From: Hydrogenovibrio marinus
Lineage (GTDB): Bacteria; Pseudomonadota; Gammaproteobacteria; Thiomicrospirales; Thiomicrospiraceae
NCBI RefSeq assembly: GCF_013340845.1
Contig: NZ_AP020335.1
Coordinates: forward strand, 744,001 to 808,000
DNA: 64,000 nucleotides
Direction: 5' to 3'
Positions 53,875 to 63,992 of the stretch are shown here, in pieces (position 1 is the stretch's first letter; each line of letters begins with the position of its first letter). A program made the position numbers and the translations under genes. The notes beneath the pieces are model-generated. The model was given only the letters and a program-made list of their open reading frames with translations, was not told the DNA's origin and made no database searches.

Positions 53875-54795
53875 GTGAAACAAAAAACCTTGGCAAATCC
53901 TATCAAAGCAAGAGGAGTTGGCCTGCACACAGGTCATGAGGCTTTAATGACTCTTAAACCTGCGCCAGCAGATACCGGGATTGTGTTTCGCCGAATTGAT
54001 GTTTCCCCGATTGTAGAATTTCCGGTTTCGCCGAATCTTGTTCAAGAAACGACACTTTGTACCACGATTGTCAGAGATGTTGAGCAAGAAATGGTGAAGA
54101 TCGCTACTATAGAACATTTGATGTCTGCACTGGCGGGTATGGGAATTGATAACCTCTATATTGATATTGATTCCGATGAAGTGCCAATTATGGATGGTAG
54201 CGCTTCCCACTTCATTTTCCTGTTACAGGCGGCTGGCATAGAGTATCAAGACGCTCCTAAAAAATTCATTCGTGTTTTGAAACATGTACGTGTTGAGAAC
54301 AACAAAGGTGGTGTTGCTGAATTCCGTCCTTATGAAGGGTATCGTTTGAATTTTTCAATTGAGTTCGATCACCCTGCATTTGATGAAACTGCAGAAAAAA
54401 TGACATTGGATTTTTCATCGACAGCTTATTTCAAAGAAGTTAGCCGCGCTCGTACCTTCGGTTTCATGAAAGACATGGAAAGATTGCGAGCTCAAAATTT
54501 AGGCTTGGGTGCTGGGTTGCATAACGCAATTGGTTTGGATGATAACGGTGTTATGAACCAAGAAGGCCTGCGTGACAAAGACGAGTTCGTACGTCATAAA
54601 ATCCTTGATGCCGTAGGCGACTTGTTCATGGCTGGACATGCGATTGTGGGTGAGTTTACAGCACACAAGTCGGGGCATGCGCTAAACAATCAATTGTTGA
54701 GAGCGTTAATGTCCGATCCAGATGCCTACGAAATTGCGGATTATTTAGGTAAAGAACCGCCAATCGAATATGGCAGTTCCAAGGTCTTGTTGTAA
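53875..54795 (+). CDS. lpxC: UDP-3-O-acyl-GlcNAc deacetylase
   Basis: LpxC catalyses the committed step of lipid A synthesis. A GTG start with AGGAG upstream gives 306 residues. The zinc and catalytic motifs are TIEHLMSALAGM, the IMDGSASHFIFLL segment, HKILDAVGDLFMAGH and the HKSGHALNN end. It sits directly after ftsA because ftsZ is absent from this place. Confidence 0.97.
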   Translation: MKQKTLANPIKARGVGLHTGHEALMTLKPAPADTGIVFRRIDVSPIVEFPVSPNLVQETTLCTTIVRDVEQEMVKIATIEHLMSALAGMGIDNLYIDIDSDEVPIMDGSASHFIFLLQAAGIEYQDAPKKFIRVLKHVRVENNKGGVAEFRPYEGYRLNFSIEFDHPAFDETAEKMTLDFSSTAYFKEVSRARTFGFMKDMERLRAQNLGLGAGLHNAIGLDDNGVMNQEGLRDKDEFVRHKILDAVGDLFMAGHAIVGEFTAHKSGHALNNQLLRALMSDPDAYEIADYLGKEPPIEYGSSKVLL

Positions 54796-54815
54796 AGCCC
54801 GAAAAAGCTCTTAAA

Positions 54816-54838
54816 CCTTGGTGTTCTGCCAAGGTTAA
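54816..54838 (+). terminator. Hairpin after lpxC
   Basis: AACCTTGG and CCAAGGTT form an 8-bp stem with a 7-base loop, 20 bases after the lpxC stop. It lacks a clear T run and is a weak candidate. An extended -10 element TGC-TAGAAT (54890-54895) downstream may drive secA. Confidence 0.5.
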
Positions 54839-55014
54839 CATCTTGTTACTTCTCAAGATTATCTCATCATTTTTTGCATGGACTTATGCTAGAATAAGCC
54901 TCATTTTTAATCTTATTGAAACTTTAGCGTGCTTAGATGAATCAAGCCTGATCGCTAGGCGATAACAAAAAGATTCAAACACAATTTAACGCTTAAACCT
55001 GGACTGTATTACGA

Positions 55015-57756
55015 ATGGACTTGTCTTTTTTCACCAAAATTTTTGGCAGCCGAAACGACCGTTTACTTAAAAAATATTATAAGAGAGTGCAGCAGATCAA
55101 TGCACTAGAGCCGGAAGTTTCCGCTTTATCTGATGAGCAGTTGAAAGAAAAACAACAGGCCTTCAAAGAAAGAATTGCTGCTGGCGAAAGCTTAGATCAC
55201 ATTTTGCCAGAAGCTTTTGCTGTGGTAAGAGAAGCAGGGAAGCGTGTTCTTGGGTTACGTCATTATGACGTCCAGTTGATCGGTGGGATGGTGCTACATG
55301 AAGGTAATATCGCCGAAATGCGCACAGGGGAAGGGAAAACTTTAGTTGCTACCTTACCAGCGTATTTAAATGCGCTATCTGGAAATGGTGTTCACGTGAT
55401 TACCGTTAACGACTACTTGGCATCTCGTGATGCTGAGCAAATGGGACAACTATATGGTTTCTTAGGCTTATCGACAGGAGTTATTCTGTCTGGCCAAGGC
55501 AGTGAAGAAAAACAAGCCGCTTATGCCTGCGATATCACTTACGGCACTAACAATGAGTTTGGTTTCGACTATCTTCGTGACAATATGGCCATTCAAGTTG
55601 AAGAGCGTGTCATGCGTGCGCAAAATTTCGCGATTGTCGATGAGGTCGATTCTATCCTAATTGATGAAGCCAGAACGCCGTTGATCATTTCCGGTCCTGC
55701 TGAAGACAAGTCCGAGCTTTACCAAAAAATCAATCCATTGATTGCCCATTTGGAAAAAGGGGAAGAAGACAAAGAAAACAAAACGGCAACGGGCGACTAC
55801 ACCATTGATGAGAAAAACAAGCAGGTTCATTTGACGGACGAAGGTCACGCGAAAATCGAAGCTATGCTGGTTGAAGCTGGTTTGATTGGTGAGCACGAGT
55901 CCTTGTATGATGCCGAACATATCAGTTTGATGAAACATATTAACGCAGCATTACGTGCAAACCTTTTGTTTGAAAAGAACCGCGATTACATCATTGAAGA
56001 AAATGAAGTCGTGATTATCGATGAATTCACCGGGCGTAAAATGCAAGGTCGTCGCTGGGGCGATGGTTTGCATCAAGCGGTTGAGGCGAAAGAAGGCGTG
56101 CAAATCCAAGCAGAAAGCCAAACTTACGCATCGATTACTTTCCAGAACTATTTCCGTCAGTATGAAAAGCTTTCGGGTATGACTGGTACGGCTGACACTG
56201 AAGCAGGTGAGTTCCTATCGACTTATTCCTTGGAAGTTGTCGTCATTCCAACCAATATCCAACCAAAACGTATCGACTTGCCGGATTTGGTGTTTTTGGA
56301 TATTGAAGGGAAGTTCGCTTCTATTGTTCGTGATATCAAAGATGTTCATGCCACACAACAGCCTATTTTGGTTGGGACGGCATCCATTGAAATGTCAGAG
56401 GTTTTGTCTGAGCTTTTGAACAGAGAAAAGATTCCGCATAACGTTCTGAACGCGAAACAACATCAACGCGAAGCCGGCATTATCGCTGAAGCGGGTCGTC
56501 CTGGCGCAATCACCATTGCGACTAACATGGCCGGTCGTGGCACTGATATTGTATTGGGTGGTAACTTGGAATCCGAGTTGGCTACATTAGAAAACCCATC
56601 TGAAGAGAAAGTTGCCGAAGTCAAGGCTGCGTGGAAAGAGCGTCATCAACAAGTATTGGATGCTGGTGGGTTGATGGTAATCGGTTCTGAGCGTCACGAA
56701 TCACGCCGTATTGATAACCAGTTGAGAGGTCGTTCAGGCCGTCAAGGTGACCCTGGTGTGACACGTTTCTACCTGTCACTGGATGACGACTTGATGCGCC
56801 GTTTCGCATCTGAAAAAGTTAAAAACATGATGCGTCGTTTAGGCATGAAATCAGATGAAGCCATTGAACACAATATGGTGACGAAATCGATTGAGCGCGC
56901 GCAGAAACAAGTTGAACGTATGCATCAAGACGAGCGTGCTAACCTGTTGAAATTCGATAATATTTCGAATGAGCAACGTAAAGTGGTCTATGCGCAACGT
57001 AATGAGTTGATGGAAGAAGAAGACGTTTCAGAAGTCATTGATTCACTACGTGAAAACGTATTCGAATCCGTGATGGCAAACTACATTCCACCAGGAAGTC
57101 TTGAAGAACAATGGGATGTCGAAGCACTTGAAGCCACGCTGAAAGAAGACTTTGTAATAGATTTGCCGGTTTCTAAGTGGATTGAAGAAGACAAGTCACT
57201 TTATGAAGAATTGTTGCGTGATAAGCTGATTGCAGAAATCAAAGCCTTGTATGACACTAAAATGCAGGTGCTTGATGAGCGTACACGTCATCATTTCGAG
57301 AAAGAAGTGTTGTTGCGTACGATTGACCAGCAATGGCGTGAGCATTTGAACGAGATGGATTATCTTCGTCGTTGGATTCACTTGAAAGGATTTGCGCAAA
57401 AAGACCCTTTCCAAGAATACCGTTCAACATCTGCTGAGATGTTCGAAGCTTTCTTGAATGCGGTTATGTATGACACCATCCAAACTTTGTCATTGGTACA
57501 GATTCACGGTTCTGATGATGTTGATGCTTACGAGAAACAGCAACAGGAAGAACGTCCTCAGCAGTTGGAAGCAAATCACCCAGCAGCACAATCACTGTCG
57601 CAAGCAATGGGGCTAGAGTCTGCAGAGCAGATGCCAAGCGAAGATCAGTCTGAGCAAACGACATTCAAACGCGAAACTCCGAAAGTAGGGCGTAACGATC
57701 CTTGTCCATGTGGTTCGGGCAAAAAATATAAACAATGCTGTGGAAAACTGGATTAA
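55015..57756 (+). CDS. secA: Preprotein translocase ATPase SecA
   Basis: SecA drives protein export through SecYEG. The 913-residue protein has the N-terminal nucleotide-binding fold with [19 protein letters not shown], the [19 protein letters not shown] helicase II motif, a preprotein cross-linking domain, NBD2 with [10 protein letters not shown] and [10 protein letters not shown], and the helical scaffold. The C-terminal zinc motif is [13 protein letters not shown]. An acidic [14 protein letters not shown] insertion is visible in the preprotein domain. No secM-like leader gene was found in the 219-base gap upstream. Confidence 0.98.
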   Translation: MDLSFFTKIFGSRNDRLLKKYYKRVQQINALEPEVSALSDEQLKEKQQAFKERIAAGESLDHILPEAFAVVREAGKRVLGLRHYDVQLIGGMVLHEGNIAEMRTGEGKTLVATLPAYLNALSGNGVHVITVNDYLASRDAEQMGQLYGFLGLSTGVILSGQGSEEKQAAYACDITYGTNNEFGFDYLRDNMAIQVEERVMRAQNFAIVDEVDSILIDEARTPLIISGPAEDKSELYQKINPLIAHLEKGEEDKENKTATGDYTIDEKNKQVHLTDEGHAKIEAMLVEAGLIGEHESLYDAEHISLMKHINAALRANLLFEKNRDYIIEENEVVIIDEFTGRKMQGRRWGDGLHQAVEAKEGVQIQAESQTYASITFQNYFRQYEKLSGMTGTADTEAGEFLSTYSLEVVVIPTNIQPKRIDLPDLVFLDIEGKFASIVRDIKDVHATQQPILVGTASIEMSEVLSELLNREKIPHNVLNAKQHQREAGIIAEAGRPGAITIATNMAGRGTDIVLGGNLESELATLENPSEEKVAEVKAAWKERHQQVLDAGGLMVIGSERHESRRIDNQLRGRSGRQGDPGVTRFYLSLDDDLMRRFASEKVKNMMRRLGMKSDEAIEHNMVTKSIERAQKQVERMHQDERANLLKFDNISNEQRKVVYAQRNELMEEEDVSEVIDSLRENVFESVMANYIPPGSLEEQWDVEALEATLKEDFVIDLPVSKWIEEDKSLYEELLRDKLIAEIKALYDTKMQVLDERTRHHFEKEVLLRTIDQQWREHLNEMDYLRRWIHLKGFAQKDPFQEYRSTSAEMFEAFLNAVMYDTIQTLSLVQIHGSDDVDAYEKQQQEERPQQLEANHPAAQSLSQAMGLESAEQMPSEDQSEQTTFKRETPKVGRNDPCPCGSGKKYKQCCGKLD

Positions 57757-57793
57757 TTCTCGCTATTATTTAATTCAGAAGAACACAAACCCG

Positions 57794-57828
57794 AAAGCCC
57801 ACTTGTAATTGATACGGTGGGCTTTTTT
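57794..57828 (+). terminator. Terminator of secA
   Basis: AAAGCCCAC and GTGGGCTTT form a 9-bp stem with a 14-base loop followed by TTT, 37 bases after the stop codon. It is a standard intrinsic terminator. Confidence 0.85.
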
Positions 57829-57865
57829 AGTTTAGCTATTTAAATATTTGTTACTAGGAAGTGCT

Positions 57866-59074
57866 ATGAGCGCAAATACGGTTATCCATCCTGTTCAAGG
57901 TGTTTACGCTGGAACAACTTGTGCCAAGATTAAAAAATCCGGTAAGGAAGATTTTGTCTTGTTCCAATTCAATGATGCAGCGGTCACGGTCGCAACTTTT
58001 ACGCTAAATGCATTTTGTGCCGCTCCTGTTACGTTGGCTAAGCGTCATCTTGCTGCAAAAGCGCCGAAAGCATTGGTTATTAACAGTGGAAATGCCAATG
58101 CGGGTACTGGTAAACAAGGCATGATGGATGCCGAACAAACCTGTGCTTGGGTTGCAAATGAGCTAGGTTGTAGTGCAGACGAGGTTTTGCCTTTTTCAAC
58201 AGGTGTTATCGGTCAGAATTTGCCAATGGATAAAGTGCAGCAAGCCATTCCTATGGCCGCTGCCAATTTAGCGATTGATGGTTGGGATGGTGCGATGAAA
58301 GGCATCATGACAACCGATACCGTTGAAAAAATGTACAGTGTAAAAGTCACTATTGGTGGGCATGAAGTGACTTTTACCGGGATTGCTAAAGGTTCTGGAA
58401 TGATTCATCCAAACATGGCAACGATGCTGGGCTTTGTGGCAACTGATGCAAAAATCACTAAAGCCTGCTTACAGCAAGCCATGACGGATGCGACAAATTT
58501 GTCGTTCAACCGCATAACGGTTGATGGCGATACCTCAACTAACGATGCCTGCACTTTGACGGCAACGCAGCAAGCCGATATGCCAACTATCGAAGATTGC
58601 AACTCAATGGCCTATCAAGAGTTTGCAAATGCGCTGAATCATTGCATGATGACCTTGGCTCAGAAAATTGTAAGAGATGGGGAAGGTGCTACCAAATTTG
58701 TCGCAGTTGAAGTCGAGAATGCGCGTTCTTCTGAAGAGGCATTGAAAGTTGCTCATGCAGTAGCGTTATCGCCATTGGTGAAAACGGCATTGTTTGCGTC
58801 TGACCCTAACTGGGGCCGTATTTTGGCTGCAGTAGGTCGTGCGGGAGTTGAAGACTTTGATATTGATGCCATTCAAATCTATTTGGGTAATGTGCTGTTG
58901 GTAGAAAACGGTGGACGTGCGGATTCTTATACGGAAGAAGCTGGTCAAGCTGTGATGAACGAAACCGATATTACGATTAAGATTATTTTGAATCGTGGAG
59001 AAGCGGGTGAAGTGGTCTGGACAACTGATTTCTCTTACGACTACGTGAAAATCAATGCCGAATATCGGTCATAA
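57866..59074 (+). CDS. argJ: Ornithine acetyltransferase / N-acetylglutamate synthase
   Basis: ArgJ recycles the acetyl group in arginine synthesis by transferring it from N-acetylornithine to glutamate. The ATG at 57866 has AGGAAG upstream and begins MSANTVIHPVQGVYAG; an in-frame start at 57848 has no ribosome site. The self-cleavage and nucleophile site is in HPNMATMLGFVATDA, with NSGNANAGTG, the GVIGQNLPMD oxyanion segment and SDPNWGRILAAVGRAG. It probably forms alpha and beta chains after cleavage at the Ala-Thr bond. It converges with hisC. Confidence 0.96.
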   Translation: MSANTVIHPVQGVYAGTTCAKIKKSGKEDFVLFQFNDAAVTVATFTLNAFCAAPVTLAKRHLAAKAPKALVINSGNANAGTGKQGMMDAEQTCAWVANELGCSADEVLPFSTGVIGQNLPMDKVQQAIPMAAANLAIDGWDGAMKGIMTTDTVEKMYSVKVTIGGHEVTFTGIAKGSGMIHPNMATMLGFVATDAKITKACLQQAMTDATNLSFNRITVDGDTSTNDACTLTATQQADMPTIEDCNSMAYQEFANALNHCMMTLAQKIVRDGEGATKFVAVEVENARSSEEALKVAHAVALSPLVKTALFASDPNWGRILAAVGRAGVEDFDIDAIQIYLGNVLLVENGGRADSYTEEAGQAVMNETDITIKIILNRGEAGEVVWTTDFSYDYVKINAEYRS

Positions 59075-59117
59075 TCGAATTTAGATCGGACTTAAACTTG
59101 GTTTAAGTTCCCATCAT

Positions 59118-59137
59118 AAATCTGCCAGGTTGGGGTC
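59118..59137 (-). repeat. ~19-bp repeat copy 6 (argJ/hisC, left arm)
   Basis: Minus-strand orientation: GACCCCAACCTGGCAGATTT, exact core. Confidence 0.75.
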
Positions 59138-59145
59138 GTTAATAC

Positions 59146-59167
59146 TTGACCCAACCTGGCAGATTTT
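59146..59167 (+). repeat. ~19-bp repeat copy 7 (argJ/hisC, right arm)
   Basis: Plus-strand orientation: TTGACC-CAACCTGGCAGATTTT, one C short of the core. It is inverted relative to copy 6. Confidence 0.75.
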
Positions 59168-59188
59168 CTTATTTAAACATCTGGATAA

Positions 59189-60250
59189 TTAAGCATTTAC
59201 GATGTCGGATAACGCATCGCACAGTGCTTGGTTCTCTTGATCTGTCCCAATACTGATTCTCAAATACTGATCGATGCGCGGCAATTTGAAGTGACGCACG
59301 ATAATCGCTTTGTCACGAAGTTGTTGTGCAATATCTACTGCATCCAAGTGCTTGTGCTTGGTGAAGACAAAGTTGGCAGCCGAAGGCACCACTTCAAAGC
59401 CATTTTTGGTGAGGAATTCAACCAGGTTTTCACGTGTATGGATGATTTTCTCACAGCAGCCGTCAAAATAAGCTTGGTCTTCAATGGCCGCCACACCTGC
59501 CGCTAAAGCTACACGATCCATCGGGTAAGAGTTAAAGCTGTTTTTAACGCGCTCCAAGCCTTCAATCAAGTGCGATTGCCCCATGGCATAACCAATGCGT
59601 AAGCCAGCCAAAGAGCGAGACTTGGAGTAGGTTTGCACCACCAGTAGATTTGGATAATCTTGAACCAACGATACCGCTGACTCGCCACCGAAATCAATAT
59701 AGGCCTCATCCACAACGACAACAGAATTTGGGTTGTTTTCCAGCAGGGTTCTGATGGCGTCTAGTGCCAGCACTCTGCCTGTCGGCGCGTTTGGGTTCGG
59801 GAAAATGATACCGCCGTTTTCAATACGATAATCAGCAGGGTCGATTTCAAACTGTTTGGTTAGCGGTACGGTTTGGTAGTTGATGCCGTAAAGCCCGCAA
59901 TAAACAGGGTAAAAACTGTAAGTAATGTCTGGAAACAGCAAAGGTTTATCATGCTTGAGAAGTGCCATGAAAATGTGCGCCAAGACCTCGTCCGAACCAT
60001 TGCCGATGAAAACTTGACCTTCCTTTAAGCCATAGTGGTTTTGCAGCGTCGTTTTTAAAGCATCCGAGTTAGGGTCTGGGTAAAGTCTTAATCTCTCGTC
60101 ATTTACCGATGCAATTGCCTCATACACTTTCTGCGATGGTGGGTATGGATTTTCGTTGGTATTGAGTTTAACAAGGTTGTCGACTTTCGGTTGTTCACCC
60201 GGTACATAAGGCGTTAGGGTGTGAACAAGATCGCTCCAAAATTGACTCAT
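59189..60250 (-). CDS. hisC: Histidinol-phosphate aminotransferase
   Basis: HisC makes histidinol phosphate in histidine synthesis with PLP. The 353-residue class II aminotransferase shows [38 protein letters not shown] and the PLP lysine in [16 protein letters not shown], with the phosphate-binding arginine near the end in [12 protein letters not shown]. It is not in a his operon here. A GAGAAC ribosome site precedes the ATG. Confidence 0.95.
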   Translation of the reverse strand: MSQFWSDLVHTLTPYVPGEQPKVDNLVKLNTNENPYPPSQKVYEAIASVNDERLRLYPDPNSDALKTTLQNHYGLKEGQVFIGNGSDEVLAHIFMALLKHDKPLLFPDITYSFYPVYCGLYGINYQTVPLTKQFEIDPADYRIENGGIIFPNPNAPTGRVLALDAIRTLLENNPNSVVVVDEAYIDFGGESAVSLVQDYPNLLVVQTYSKSRSLAGLRIGYAMGQSHLIEGLERVKNSFNSYPMDRVALAAGVAAIEDQAYFDGCCEKIIHTRENLVEFLTKNGFEVVPSAANFVFTKHKHLDAVDIAQQLRDKAIIVRHFKLPRIDQYLRISIGTDQENQALCDALSDIVNA

Positions 60251-60360
60251 AGTGGTTCTCTAGTATTTTATCTTTATGGTTTGGTGGCTGTTCGCCTGAA
60301 AAAACAAGGAACAAAAAGAGTATTTTACTGTAAAAAACGAATTTCTAGCAGTGAAAACCT

Positions 60361-60381
60361 ACCCCAACCTGGCAGATTTTT
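60361..60381 (+). repeat. ~19-bp repeat copy 8 (upstream of Nudix-ThiE gene)
   Basis: Plus-strand orientation: ACCCCAACCTGGCAGATTTT, exact core. It lies between divergent hisC and the Nudix-ThiE gene. Confidence 0.75.
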
Positions 60382-60416
60382 GACAAAATAAAGCTCAGTA
60401 GAAATGAGGAAAGTAC

Positions 60417-61373
60417 ATGCAAGCCGAAACAAGTCGAAAACAAATCGTGGTAGGCGTTTTAAGAAAGGGAACGCACGTGTTGCTGTCTGTCAGGCAGAAA
60501 CATCAGGCTTATGCTGACTATTGGGAGTTTCCCGGCGGTAAAGTCGAAGCGGGCGAAGACTTTGAGTTGGCATTGGAACGCGAGTTTCATGAAGAAGTTG
60601 GGATTGAGACGCGCAATTGGCAACCGCTTATTCAAATTCCTTGGGATTACGAACATGCCTCAGTCATGTTGAATGTGTTTGAAACCGAAGAGTTTGTTGG
60701 AGAACCTCATGGCAAAGAAGGGCAGACCGTTGCCTGGGTAGAAACCAAAGATTTGGGTGATTATCGTTTTCCTGAAGCAAATGAAGGTATTGTTTCTGCC
60801 CTGAGCTTGCCTGATGCAATGATGATTACTGGAGACTTTGCATGCCAAGAAGATGCATTACACAAACTTGAAATCGCCTTGAAAGATGGTGTTCGTTTGG
60901 TTCAGCTTCGTGCTAAGAAAATGGAGGAAGAGGCATTTCTAGCATTTGCGAAAATGGCTATACCGAAAGTTCATGGGCATCAAGGAAAAGTGTTGATAAA
61001 CGGTAAACCGGAATGGTTGGATTTATTGCCCGAAGCGGATGGGTTGCAATTGGCGTCAACTGAATTAACGCATTGGACGCAAAGACCGATTGCAAAAGAT
61101 AAGTTGTTGAGCATTTCGACGCATAATGAGTTGGAGATTGCTCGAGCATTGGAGTTGAAGGCAGACATTATTTTGCTTTCACCAGTGAAACCAACTTCTT
61201 CGCATCCAGATATGGAAGCACTCGGTTGGATGGGGTTTCAATTACTGGTTCAAAATGTTCCTGTGCCGGTTTATGCCTTGGGAGGTATGAAGGCTTCGGA
61301 TATCAGAGAAGCAAAACGTTTTGGTGCACAGGGCGTTGCGGCGATTTCCAGCTTTTGGCCGGCAACGCTTTAG
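60417..61373 (+). CDS. Nudix hydrolase fused to a ThiE/TenI-like domain
   Basis: Residues 1-130 are a MutT-like Nudix domain with a perfect Nudix box, GGKVEAGEDFELALEREFHEEVGI, of the oxidised-guanine nucleotide hydrolase type. Residues 140-318 resemble thiamine-phosphate synthase/TenI: KDGVRLVQLRAKKM, VLINGKPEWL, LLSISTHNELEIARAL, ILLSPVKPTSSHP and VYALGGMKASDI. This fusion is known in many gammaproteobacteria. The role of the ThiE part is unsettled; it may not make thiamine phosphate. GAGGAAA precedes the ATG. A repeat copy lies 36 bases upstream. Confidence 0.92.
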   Translation: MQAETSRKQIVVGVLRKGTHVLLSVRQKHQAYADYWEFPGGKVEAGEDFELALEREFHEEVGIETRNWQPLIQIPWDYEHASVMLNVFETEEFVGEPHGKEGQTVAWVETKDLGDYRFPEANEGIVSALSLPDAMMITGDFACQEDALHKLEIALKDGVRLVQLRAKKMEEEAFLAFAKMAIPKVHGHQGKVLINGKPEWLDLLPEADGLQLASTELTHWTQRPIAKDKLLSISTHNELEIARALELKADIILLSPVKPTSSHPDMEALGWMGFQLLVQNVPVPVYALGGMKASDIREAKRFGAQGVAAISSFWPATL

Positions 61374-61392
61374 GTTGGTTTAGAAGAGTTTT

Positions 61393-61794
61393 TTAGTCTT
61401 CTAGCTTGGTTTTCGTTTTGATTGAGGATGGGAGGTCTTTGGTCGGAATGGTTTCTACATGGATGTCATGAGCGTTGAGCTGTTCTGTCATCAATTGCCA
61501 ATTGTTCTGGGGTACCGTCCAATTGGTGTGGTAATGGATCAGACTGTTGTCCTTAAGTCTGATGGTATTGTAAATCAAATCTACGCCAGGGTTGGATTCA
61601 AGCAATTCATTGAATTGCGCCTCGTCGACAATCATTAGCGGATTTAAATGGCTCTCTTGAACAATATGGGTAAAGTCCGCTAGCCTTAAATCTTTTTTTA
61701 CTAAATACTTGATGATAGTGTGGGCAAGCAGGCGCCGTGGCACCACTGCCGTGTAACAGTAACCGTCTTGTAGAGAAGTAACCTTATAAGGCAT
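61393..61794 (-). CDS. Uncharacterised protein, 133 aa
   Basis: I do not recognise it. A good AAAGAGAG ribosome site precedes the ATG. The product is soluble, without a signal peptide. It contains GYCYTAVVPRRLLAHTIIKYLV, VQESHLNPLMIVDEAQFNELL and a His-containing NSLIHYHTNWTVPQNNW stretch, then a Lys/Thr-rich tail. It is convergent with the Nudix-ThiE gene and lies downstream of coaE on the same strand, 133 bases away. No function can be inferred. Confidence 0.72.
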   Translation of the reverse strand: MPYKVTSLQDGYCYTAVVPRRLLAHTIIKYLVKKDLRLADFTHIVQESHLNPLMIVDEAQFNELLESNPGVDLIYNTIRLKDNSLIHYHTNWTVPQNNWQLMTEQLNAHDIHVETIPTKDLPSSIKTKTKLED

Positions 61795-61927
61795 GAATAA
61801 AACTCTCTTTGGTTGTGTTTGTTGTCGTGTTCTTCATCGAAAACTCCAGTCACTAGGCTATAGAAAAACCAAGGGTTTTACAATCGTTTCAAGATGAAGA
61901 TTTTGTGTGTAAGGCGGCGTGAGCTGT

Positions 61928-62515
61928 TTACAAATCTGAAAAGTAATGTCGGAGCTGTGCTTCAATAGATGCCAAGTCTCCTGATGTATCAATGATAATA
62001 TCTGCGTGATTCAAACGTTCCTGACGGGAAACCTGACGTTTCATAATATTGGCAATATCTTCGTATGCCCAGTTGTTGCGCTGTTGAACGCGTTGTATTT
62101 GTTGCGACGGAGGGCAGTCGGATACGATGACCTTATCAATGTAATCCGGTTTGCCCGTCTCCACCAAAAGAGGAATTTCCACAACAGCGATTGGGTGGAC
62201 TTTTGCTTCAAACTTAGCCAGCTGCTCTGCCGTGGTCTGCCTAATAAGAGGATGGAGAATGGCTTCAAGTTGCTTGCGGCGTTTCTCGTTGTTAAACACT
62301 GTTTGGCGCATCGCTTTTCGGTTTAAATGGCCGTCCTCTTGGATGAATTCGTTTCCGAAGCTTAAGGCAATTTGTTGGAGCGCTGGCATACCAGGCTGAA
62401 CCAAGTCTCGTGCCATCTCATCAGCGTTGAGTGTGGGCACGCCTTGTTCTTCAAACCAGTGTTTGAGAGTGGACTTGCCACTGCCGATGCCGCCTGTAAT
62501 CGCGTAGGTTTTCAT
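61928..62515 (-). CDS. coaE: Dephospho-CoA kinase
   Basis: CoaE phosphorylates dephospho-CoA in the last step of coenzyme A synthesis. The ATG at 62515 starts the conserved MKTYAITGGIGSGKST, whose P-loop must be near the N-terminus; a longer frame to 62587 is not needed. Other features are LNADEMARDLVQPG, the HPLIRQTT segment and VSRQERLNHADIIIDTSG near the end. It lies 40 bases after the GGDEF-EAL gene on the same strand, without the pilD partner often seen in relatives. Confidence 0.95.
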   Translation of the reverse strand: MKTYAITGGIGSGKSTLKHWFEEQGVPTLNADEMARDLVQPGMPALQQIALSFGNEFIQEDGHLNRKAMRQTVFNNEKRRKQLEAILHPLIRQTTAEQLAKFEAKVHPIAVVEIPLLVETGKPDYIDKVIVSDCPPSQQIQRVQQRNNWAYEDIANIMKRQVSRQERLNHADIIIDTSGDLASIEAQLRHYFSDL

Positions 62516-62555
62516 AGTGTTTGATTCGTGAAGATGTGTTTGGGTGTTAATACAG

Positions 62556-63992
62556 TTAATCTTGACTAAGCGGACTAGGTTTGTCAAACAAATAGCCTTG
62601 CAGGTGTGTTGCTCCGGCAGAAATTGCGGCTTGTTTCATTTCTTCTGTTTCAATACCTTCCATGACTAAGTCGTAGCCTGCCGAACGAATCATGGCAGCG
62701 GTTTTCTCAATGATATTTTTGCTTTTATCGTCCGTCATCAAACCTTGCGTCAGTGTCATGTCGAATTTGACGATATCCACTGGCATCCATGATAGGTATT
62801 TTATTGAGGAGTAACCGCTACCGAAATCATCAAGAGCCACTTTGAAACCTTCACTGCGGATACTGTTAAGGGTTTCGGTTGCTTGATCGATATTGGTAAT
62901 CAGTGTACTTTCGAGAATTTCGATGACCAGTTTATGTTCCGGCAAGAATCGTTTGAAAGGTATAAGCAGAGAAGGCAGGTTACCTTGCAGTAAAGTCTGA
63001 GCCGAAATGTTGATGGAAAGTCCCATTCCTGAAGGAATTTTGTTTTGGGTGAGTAATGTCAATATCGTGCCCAACACGCATTGATCCAACTCAATCTCTA
63101 GGTTACGATGATGCACGACCTTGAGAATTTCCACCGGTTGGATAAGCGTGTCGTCTGCTTTGATTCTGACCAACGCTTCTTTATAAGAAGAATTTTTGTC
63201 TTTTAATGAAACAATTGTTTGACCATAAATTTGCAGAGAGTTATTGCACTGCAAGCTTTCCACAATGGCATTAACATGTTTTTTGGAGAGCAGCACGGCT
63301 TCTTCGAATTCCGTTTCATGTTCGTACACACTGATTTTCTTCTGCAAAGATTTTTTGGCTCGGTAAAGCGCAATATCTGCTTGGCGGTTCATCAGGTAAA
63401 CTTCATTGGCAATGTCTGGTGTGACAATACTGATACCAATACTAAATACCACTTTTTCGTTAATACCCAACAGTTGTTCAAAGTTGAACTTTGAAATAGC
63501 TTCATAACATTTTTCAGCGATTTTGACACTTTCTTCCGGGCTACGATCTTTAACGATAGCAGCGAATTCGTCCCCGCCTAGTCGGTAGAGGTCGGCGTCA
63601 AGCGGTAGAGCTCTTTTAATGGTCGAGGCGGAAATTCGGATGATTTCATCTCCAATTTCATGTCCGTATGTGTCATTGATAGCTTTGAAGAAATCACAGT
63701 CGAACAAAAGGAATGCGAGGTTTCTAGGGTTTTTAGGGTAATTTTGAATGATTTTTAGCCAGTTTTCTTCGAATGCTCGGCGATTCATTACGTGAGAAAG
63801 TGCATCAACTCTAGCTTGCTCGTGGGCGATTTGGCGTTGTTCTTCTATTTCGATATTTGCGCTGACAATTTGCTTGTGGTAATGGTAAATAGCATCCTTG
63901 AGTCGCTCAAACTCTTTGAGGATGTAACGTTTGTTCAGTGGCGATTCAAGTTTGTTGGGACTATTTTTTAAGCGTTCAATATAGCCTGTCAT
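62556..63992 (-). CDS. GGDEF-EAL cyclic-di-GMP turnover protein (possibly 5'-partial)
   Basis: The product combines a diguanylate cyclase domain with a c-di-GMP phosphodiesterase domain. The GGDEF domain (about 60-220) has DALSHVMNRRAFEE and an intact GGDEF in RLGGDEFAAIV. The EAL domain (about 225-475) keeps EALVRIK, NISAQTLLQ, EILEST, DDFGSGYSS, FDMTLTQG, EGIET and QGYLFDKP, so both activities may be present. The ATG at 63992 is 8 bases from the window end, and the frame remains open beyond it. A helical coiled-coil-like N-terminus without a sensor domain suggests the true start may lie outside the window. Confidence 0.9.
   Translation of the reverse strand: MTGYIERLKNSPNKLESPLNKRYILKEFERLKDAIYHYHKQIVSANIEIEEQRQIAHEQARVDALSHVMNRRAFEENWLKIIQNYPKNPRNLAFLLFDCDFFKAINDTYGHEIGDEIIRISASTIKRALPLDADLYRLGGDEFAAIVKDRSPEESVKIAEKCYEAISKFNFEQLLGINEKVVFSIGISIVTPDIANEVYLMNRQADIALYRAKKSLQKKISVYEHETEFEEAVLLSKKHVNAIVESLQCNNSLQIYGQTIVSLKDKNSSYKEALVRIKADDTLIQPVEILKVVHHRNLEIELDQCVLGTILTLLTQNKIPSGMGLSINISAQTLLQGNLPSLLIPFKRFLPEHKLVIEILESTLITNIDQATETLNSIRSEGFKVALDDFGSGYSSIKYLSWMPVDIVKFDMTLTQGLMTDDKSKNIIEKTAAMIRSAGYDLVMEGIETEEMKQAAISAGATHLQGYLFDKPSPLSQD

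Larger units (their letters stand above)
59118..59167. terminator. Bidirectional terminator made of two inverted repeat copies
   Basis: The two arms, AAATCTGCCAGGTTGGGGTC and GACC-CAACCTGGCAGATTT, pair over about 18 bases with a 8-10 base loop and are followed by TTTTCTTATTT on the plus strand. It lies between the convergent argJ and hisC stops. Each arm is a copy of the ~19-bp repeat family found across the window. Confidence 0.8.
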
